Shown in pieces: positions 61,901-64,000 of a stretch of DNA of 64,000 nt. This stretch comes from Bolinopsis microptera. Its lineage: Eukaryota > Ctenophora > Tentaculata > Lobata > Bolinopsidae. The position numbers and the translations under genes are program-made. Numbering within the stretch: the first letter of the stretch is position 1; every line of letters begins with the position of its first letter. The notes under the pieces are model-generated. The model was not told the origin of the DNA and searched no databases. It was given only the letters and a program-made list of their open reading frames with translations. The DNA is taken from positions 16,218,227-16,282,226 of the forward strand of contig NC_087084.1 in assembly GCF_026151205.1 (NCBI RefSeq), given 5' to 3'.

Positions 61901-62550
61901 GTAACACACAATCTGAACTAACTGAGTTGTCAGTTGGAAGTGTTAGTTGTGATGATGGTTCATCGTGTCCTACTGGTACAACGTGTTGTAAGCTATCTTC
62001 TGGAGACTGGGGTTGTTGTCCTTATCCTAAAGCTGTGTGTTGTGACGATGGAGAGCACTGCTGTCCTCAAGGTTTGTCTCTTTAAAAAAGAACTTAAAAT
62101 AAATGGTTGCAAAGTGGTGTCCAATCAGAACTTCTGATGAAACAAATAAACAATTAATTTGAATCCTTCGAAAATGTTTTACAAAATTAATTGGTAAATG
62201 GGTCAAGAATCGGAGTATTTTGAATTCCAAGTTAAGATAAAGAGGCAGGACATTGAAATGAATAAATTGCTCGTATACCGCCCATTGCATTATTATTATT
62301 TTTTATTTTATTTTGTCTCTTTTTAATTTAAGTTTCTTTGTCCCAGGTTACACATGTGACGTGAGTGCAGGAACATGTGACAGAGCCAGTACAAACACAG
62401 AGCTCACATCCGGGTGGGATGAAGATTGCGGCGACGGTACAGCTTGTCCAGGTGGTACATCATGCTGCAAGATGACGGCCGGTTATTACGGTTGCTGTCC
62501 TTACCCTAACGCTGTTTGTTGTCAAGATCAAAAACATTGCTGTCCTAATG
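42603..62550 (+). CDS. GRN: Progranulin with a tandemly expanded granulin-exon array
   Basis: Exons B1–B5 (42603–45925) encode a signal peptide, a half granulin, a linker and about five granulins. From 46056 to 62550 there follow 16 recognisable granulin exons, most 210 bp, all starting and ending in phase 1, each holding the last two Cys of one granulin and the first ten of the next. Progranulin is a secreted and lysosomal glycoprotein, processed into Cys-rich granulins with growth-factor and lysosomal roles. The array is near-identical unit to unit, pointing to recent duplication. Breaks: +1 G at 44172–44175, +1 G at 44450–44452, two −1 indels in the exon at 46056, several in the exon at 47365, and a corrupted copy at ~50100–50307. 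All well-resolved breaks lie in short homopolymers. The last exon and stop are not in the window. Whether it is one very long gene or several is unproved; no new signal-peptide exon is seen inside the array. Confidence 0.85.
42887..42991 (+). CDS. GRN: Progranulin exon B2
   Basis: 35 codons, phase 0–0, ACAG acceptor and GTTAGG donor. It encodes YACCPHVNGVCCGD and KHCCPHDHTC, the core of an N-terminal granulin. Confidence 0.85.
43158..43247 (+). CDS. GRN: Progranulin exon B3
   Basis: 30 codons, phase 0–0, TTTGCAG acceptor and GTAAGA donor. It begins CHHEENGNTLSNPLSHPF, matching the last exon of the mini-granulin, but reads through to a linker (MNLVPAEP) instead of stopping. Confidence 0.8.
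43248..44091. other. Progranulin intron 3 with a dispersed repeat
   Basis: 43296–43470 is a copy of the repeat at 37870–38000. The rest of the intron is AT-rich with CACA and GAGA simple runs (43555–43580, 43750–43790). Confidence 0.5.
44092..44225 (+). CDS. GRN: Progranulin exon B4, with a 1-base frameshift
   Basis: 134 nt, bounded by TTTGCAG and GTGAG. Reads DRPIIIAAPQQKKLDL, then loses the frame at a GGGG run (44172–44175). One base fewer gives GALCTGNKPCPIIDND and the phase needed to join exon B5. Homopolymer error or real lesion. Confidence 0.75.
44410..45925 (+). CDS. GRN: Progranulin exon B5, multi-granulin exon
   Basis: 1,516 nt in one exon, unlike the split array that follows. It begins VAYTCCPYSEK, shifts frame by one base at GGG 44450–44452, then runs open. 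Granulin modules include TCCSLTDGTFGCCPFKNATC, TCCSIGKEQFGCCPFQEATC and TCCRLTDGSFGCCPFPIAVC, each with the CC–CC–CC–CC ladder. The first module (TCCVTPEKHFSCAPFANATC) has C→A/S changes in two pairs. A Pro/Lys-rich linker follows (45460–45790) with a perfect 30-bp duplication at ~45562–45621. The exon ends with the first array-type unit (CKLSSGDWGCCPYPKAVCC), phase 1. Confidence 0.88.
46056..46263 (+). CDS. GRN: Granulin array exon 1 (divergent, frameshifted)
   Basis: 208 nt instead of 210. Starts GYTCDVSGGTCDRG, contains CDDGSICPSGSTCCKK. Two single-base losses (in AAGAAGC ~46184 and ACCCATG ~46219) break the frame; the other frame reads AVCCTDMVHCCPN. Both sit in homopolymers. Confidence 0.75.
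46264..46586. other. Intron between array exons 1 and 2
   Basis: 323 bp, AT-rich, unlike the introns between later units. No feature. Confidence 0.5.
46587..46799 (+). CDS. GRN: Granulin array exon 2
   Basis: 213 nt, phase 1-1. Divergent start (GYICDLTIGSCNKARG), standard second half ending HCCPQG. Confidence 0.85.
46985..47194 (+). CDS. GRN: Granulin array exon 3
   Basis: 210 nt, the standard unit: GYTCDVSAGTCDRGNTQSEL … CCKLSSGDWGCCPYPKAVCC … HCCPQG, 12 Cys, phase 1-1. Confidence 0.9.
47365..47577 (+). pseudogene. GRN: Granulin array exon 4, multiply frameshifted
   Basis: 213 nt. Relative to the standard unit it has at least four small indels (e.g. CGTGTCTACTGG, GTACAAACG, TTGTTGTTCC, GCTGGTGTGTCTG), so the frame is broken. 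It lies just left of the suspect low-complexity block, so consensus error is likely. Confidence 0.75.
47782..50307. other. Low-complexity block, probable corrupted assembly
   Basis: Poly-G at 47785–47805, then GACATAGGCGG-like text, ~1.8 kb almost purely C/T with CCTCC words, poly-C at 49950–49980, and finally (50100–50307) a garbled granulin exon in which short homopolymers are stretched (CTTTGGGGACTGGGGGTTTT where other units have CTGGAGACTGGGGTTGTT). Long open frames here come from base composition. The two ends are roughly inverted (TCTATGTCCGC / GACGGACATGAA), so a poly-G/C-ended foldback element may underlie it. Confidence 0.7.
50493..50702 (+). CDS. GRN: Granulin array exon 5
   Basis: 210 nt standard unit, phase 1-1. 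First clean exon after the corrupted block; counterpart of 58369–58578 in the segmental duplication. Confidence 0.9.
51270..51985. repeat. Long foldback in granulin intron, copy 1
   Basis: Arms ~51270–51600 and ~51655–51985 are reverse complements (e.g. ACTGTTTACATTGGTTAATA at both tips inverted). It sits inside a 2.4-kb intron that also carries GCGATTAYNAAACTAATTRC direct repeats (50908, 50962, 52036). The right flank has GGCCCACCCTGTATA, resembling a mariner-type end. Confidence 0.8.
52252..53062. mobile_element. 811-bp MITE with TA duplication and an empty site in the paralogous copy
   Basis: Terminal inverted repeats CCTTAGTGCAAGAAATATAG and complement, flanked by TA (52250–52251, 53063–53064). 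The duplicated segment at ~60125 reads AATAGTGTAATCGCATTATA without the insert and with a single TA. Both subterminal regions contain GGCGGCAAGAAATTAAGGCG. There is no transposase. Confidence 0.93.
53140..53349 (+). CDS. GRN: Granulin array exon 6, one Cys lost
   Basis: 210 nt, phase 1-1. Standard unit except LIKLSVG, GTTGCKLSS (one Cys of the third pair replaced by Gly) and PYPEAVCC. Confidence 0.9.
53541..53750 (+). CDS. GRN: Granulin array exon 7
   Basis: 210 nt, phase 1-1. LIKLSVG, CDDGSYCPTG and PYPEAVCC variants. The intron that follows received the RTE-like LINE. Confidence 0.9.
54252..55199 (+). pseudogene. RTE-like LINE ORF, endonuclease part, frameshifted at its end
   Basis: EEP endonuclease: RFGTWNVLSL, LLGITETHMPG, LLLGDFNAKV, NQIDHICIGKRFRQ. 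The frame breaks at ~55165–55195; the rest of the protein continues in another frame from 55162. It is therefore a full-length but broken copy, unless the break is a consensus error. Confidence 0.85.
55162..57516 (+). CDS. RTE-like LINE ORF, end of endonuclease plus reverse transcriptase
   Basis: Continues the endonuclease (LFDVRVCRGADIGSDHYLV) and carries the RT: NRGITLRSTASKLFQMILL, NFVDFKAAFDSIRRDFI, SGTGQGDIQAPPVFNF, DTDYADDMAIMD, and the conserved C-terminal RLRWYGHVVRMPDSRLPR with RSRGRPRKNWKSC. The family is the one often annotated as craniofacial-development-protein-2-like or endonuclease-reverse transcriptase. Intact apart from the upstream frameshift. Confidence 0.9.
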   Translation: MESGFVSGQSLFDVRVCRGADIGSDHYLVLGLLKIKLQSVTKINANRPNVPAIERLRDSTTVLEYNVALQNRFASLDSEVDLEDMWRNLSQTVTDVSLEVLGKRPRKAKEQHLSRKTKDLLTQRAQFKRKDPNSDTNRSEYSKLNKLVKKSSKLDDNNWAVRVATDLEEAASKGQQREVWAKIKKISGKNKKPQASCVRDKDGRKITDPQQQRDRWKEHFTELLNPPSSSVNLADLDTVPPQPHFNSLSCSDGPPTRDEISYSLTKLKNNKSPGVDGITNEQLKYGASALVDQLECLFKKVWEEETVPEDWLKGVIIVIGKKGDTSVCGNNRGITLRSTASKLFQMILLKRLHAGMECLLRENQCGFRQNRSCIDQIYSLRTIIHNCLEFNIPLYINFVDFKAAFDSIRRDFIWCSMRHYGLPEKYVRIFQSFFGGTMSAVRVNGELTDWFDVNSGTGQGDIQAPPVFNFCLNFSAFLAETNKIISQGAVLQKEMKTVEEKVILDTDYADDMAIMDNSGEGLQESTDLLVHYSSYAGLRINAKKTQCMAVSKCASQRPFIKDDCIELSVEGEPVEQVSNFVYLGATISGDGTINRDLDVRIQKANGAFHQLWNIWNSRTIKTPTKIRIYRAAVLTILLYGAEVWNTTKKQMKRFEVFHQTSLRRILRIKWFFRVTNDEVLRRAGIKSVETFISAARLRWYGHVVRMPDSRLPRFPLNWKPNYGKRSRGRPRKNWKSCVLEDAAKFTGVENIDNDTTEALATNRVQWRHMLRRQRDVCDAGHSND
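57579..57788 (+). CDS. GRN: Granulin array exon 8
   Basis: 210 nt standard unit, phase 1-1. The acceptor (CTCACAG) follows the LINE insertion directly. Confidence 0.9.
57974..58183 (+). CDS. GRN: Granulin array exon 9
   Basis: 210 nt standard unit, phase 1-1. The introns on both sides (185 bp) are nearly identical, showing very recent tandem duplication. Confidence 0.92.
58369..58578 (+). CDS. GRN: Granulin array exon 10
   Basis: 210 nt standard unit, phase 1-1. Counterpart of 50493–50702. Confidence 0.92.
59145..59860. repeat. Long foldback in granulin intron, copy 2
   Basis: Same structure as 51270–51985, within the duplicated intron. Confidence 0.8.
60202..60411 (+). CDS. GRN: Granulin array exon 11
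   Basis: 210 nt, phase 1-1. KLDSGDW variant; all 12 Cys kept, unlike its counterpart at 53140. Confidence 0.92.
60603..60812 (+). CDS. GRN: Granulin array exon 12
   Basis: 210 nt, phase 1-1. GIVSCDDGSYC and DDGKHCC variants; GGCTACACATGTGATG start as in its counterpart at 53541. Confidence 0.92.
60994..61203 (+). CDS. GRN: Granulin array exon 13
   Basis: 210 nt, phase 1-1. Starts GYTCDLSAGTC and has GSVKCDDGSSC, like the array-type unit at the end of exon B5. Confidence 0.92.
61376..61585 (+). CDS. GRN: Granulin array exon 14
   Basis: 210 nt, phase 1-1, CDDGSYCPTG variant. The following intron (~276 bp) is nearly identical to the one after exon 15. Confidence 0.92.
61862..62071 (+). CDS. 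GRN: Granulin array exon 15
   Basis: 210 nt standard unit, phase 1-1. Confidence 0.92.
62347..62550 (+). CDS. GRN: Granulin array exon 16 (divergent, array end)
   Basis: 204 nt, phase 1-1. The first 18 residues are standard, then it diverges: ELTSGWDEDCGDGTACPGGT, CCKMTAGYYGCCPYPNAVCC, QDQKHCCPNG. All 12 Cys are kept. It is probably an old, non-homogenised unit near the gene's 3' end; the terminal exon is not seen before 62833. Confidence 0.9.
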
Positions 62551-62833
62551 GTTTGTTTATTATGATTTTAATTGTTTCTGATCATTTTATTTTGAACTGT
62601 AAACCGTTCAGTCGCTTTAAATCGTCATTTAATGTAAATAAATTCATATTAACCTAATTTATGTGAGAGTTGGTTGAAAATGATTAAAGATTCTCGTTAT
62701 GTTCTCTGTGTCTGTTGTCCAGTATTATGTTATCAATTATAGTAGTAAATCTTTCAAAGTACGAAATATCTCTTTAAAAGAGCATCCTAGGCACCTTATA
62801 GATATCAAAACGCATAAAAAAGAAAACAAAACA
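62551..62833. other. Granulin intron or 3' flank, then LINE 3'UTR
   Basis: Begins with a GTTTGT donor. No terminal granulin exon is recognised. From ~62760 the AT-rich sequence is probably the 3'UTR of the minus-strand LINE that follows. Confidence 0.5.
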
Positions 62834-64000
62834 TCAACCATCTTCTAACTTCTTCCACTCCTCCCTATCTAAAGCTAAAAATCTAAGGTCTTCGAAATCA
62901 GTCAAATTCTTAAGTCTAATATCAAGATTTCTACTAGTCAAGTCTTTTCTAATAACATCTAATACGTTTAAACATGGTCTACCCCGTCTCCCTTCCATAA
63001 AAATATCAGAATTTATAGCAAATAACATAGAGGTGTATGCTGGTGAGTCTTCCTGTCCTCTTAAGATATGTCCTAACATTCTCCATCGAAACTTAGAGAC
63101 TCTCACAGACAAGGGAGTGACATAACAACGAGCATAGAGTGCCTCATTAGAAATAACCCCAGTAGGCCATCTGATGTTGAGGATTCTTCGGAGGTGTTTG
63201 CGATGAGCAATATCAAGTTCATTCAACGAAGCTAGTGGTGCAGCCCAGGAGTTGCAGTTGTAGAGTAGAATAGAGACTACTTGTGCCTCGTAGATTTTGA
63301 TCTTCCTTTGGACTGAAATCTTGCTCTTCATCCAAACTTTCTGAAATTTACTAAAGGCAACATTACCAAGGAATATTCGATTCTTGATATCCTTAACAGT
63401 GCACATCAACGATCCTAAAGTTTTGTTAGAGCGCCACTCTTCATCACCTCTATACACTTTTCCAACAATCACCTTGCGTTTAACAGTGGGTTTAGGATCT
63501 GCTAAATAAAAATGGACAAATTCAGTCTTGGAAGAATTGATATGAAGGTCCCACTGCTGGAATATATCTTTAGCGATAGGAAGCATTTCTTTGAGTGGAG
63601 CAAGTTCAGTGTTATTAAAGTCAATATCATCAGAGTATCCTGTTTCGAGTGGCATGAATTCTTCTGAGATAGGAGGATTAGGGATTGGATGATTCACTGG
63701 GTAAGGTGTTGATGATACTTGGGAGAGTACAGATCTGAGGTGAATAAGTGCAGCGGCTTCAACAACAGTAAATAGATTACCTGATAGTGCATCTCCTTGA
63801 AATGCTCCAGTTGTGCTTTGGAACTCAATTGATACAGTATTATTGACTTTTACTTTCAACACTGTGTTTGATAATAGGAGCCGTACCATCCTAATTTCAT
63901 CACTAGTACAGCCAGCATCTTCAAGAACATTGAGTACTATTTCTCTGCTGATGGTGTCAAAGGCACTTGACATGTCTATACTCATTCTGTGGTAGCTCCA
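62834..64000 (-). CDS. YSDD LINE ORF2, C-terminal part, open at right edge
   Basis: 389 codons on the minus strand, continuing beyond base 64000 (WSYHR precedes MSIDMSSAFD in frame). RT motifs SIDMSSAFDTISRE, TGAFQGDALSGNLF and TGYSDDIDF; C-terminal FRWRMLGHILRGQ and EGRRGRPCLN. Homologous along its length to the ORF2 at 8205–11564 but clearly diverged, so a second family or subfamily. Open, no break seen. Confidence 0.9.
   Translation of the reverse strand, partial: WSYHRMSIDMSSAFDTISREIVLNVLEDAGCTSDEIRMVRLLLSNTVLKVKVNNTVSIEFQSTTGAFQGDALSGNLFTVVEAAALIHLRSVLSQVSSTPYPVNHPIPNPPISEEFMPLETGYSDDIDFNNTELAPLKEMLPIAKDIFQQWDLHINSSKTEFVHFYLADPKPTVKRKVIVGKVYRGDEEWRSNKTLGSLMCTVKDIKNRIFLGNVAFSKFQKVWMKSKISVQRKIKIYEAQVVSILLYNCNSWAAPLASLNELDIAHRKHLRRILNIRWPTGVISNEALYARCYVTPLSVRVSKFRWRMLGHILRGQEDSPAYTSMLFAINSDIFMEGRRGRPCLNVLDVIRKDLTSRNLDIRLKNLTDFEDLRFLALDREEWKKLEDG

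Noticed and set aside
1..64000. tRNA, rRNA or snRNA genes
   Set aside because: No cloverleaf with A and B boxes or rRNA-like sequence was noticed on either strand by eye; a tRNAscan/Infernal run would be decisive.

Overview
The window is nuclear DNA of a multicellular animal, most likely a non-vertebrate (cnidarian- or other invertebrate-like). Evidence: short GT–AG introns, an ABCB (P-glycoprotein) gene, a progranulin family, a Penelope-like remnant, several clades of LINE retrotransposon, MITEs and a tandem satellite. No bacterial-type operon was seen. The species cannot be named from sequence alone.

Layout. (1) 1–4.6 kb, minus strand: a two-ORF CR1/L2-like LINE. Its ORF1 fuses an AlkB-type 2-oxoglutarate dioxygenase to an SGNH esterase, and its ORF2 (endonuclease + reverse transcriptase) runs off the left edge. 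(2) 4.7–7.85 kb, minus strand: eight exons (374 codons, phases all consistent) of an ABCB transporter covering the N-terminus and first transmembrane domain; the LINE lies in the following intron and the rest is off-window. (3) 7.95–12.9 kb, minus strand: a LINE whose reverse transcriptase has YSDD, with a separate coiled-coil ORF1. (4) 13–25.8 kb: mostly repeat-derived DNA, with nested palindromes at 19.2–19.7 kb, a decayed Penelope-like element at 21.0–21.8 kb, a 560-bp tandem duplication at 22.5–23.6 kb and a TAA-flanked MITE at 25.2–25.8 kb. (5) 26.0–33.7 kb: a ~127-bp satellite array interrupted by a near-complete LINE (PHD/zinc-knuckle ORF1 plus endonuclease-RT ORF2) and by a 5'-truncated LINE. 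(6) 33.7–38.4 kb: LINE tails and dispersed repeats. (7) 38.4–62.6 kb, plus strand: a granulin cluster. A three-exon mini-granulin gene is followed by a large progranulin gene with a signal-peptide exon, a 1.5-kb multi-granulin exon and then at least 16 near-identical granulin exons, most exactly 210 bp with phase 1-1 borders. (8) 62.8–64 kb, minus strand: the 3' part of a second YSDD LINE.

The granulin array is the main host feature. Its units are symmetrical, in frame and nearly identical, so copy number and splicing can change protein length without breaking the frame. It has been enlarged by a 2.63-kb segmental duplication, later hit by an 811-bp MITE (its empty site survives in the other copy) and by a 3.5-kb RTE-like LINE. 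Part of the array (47.4–50.3 kb) looks corrupted, and several single-base homopolymer indels elsewhere suggest consensus errors. The most unusual biochemical object is the AlkB–SGNH LINE ORF1.
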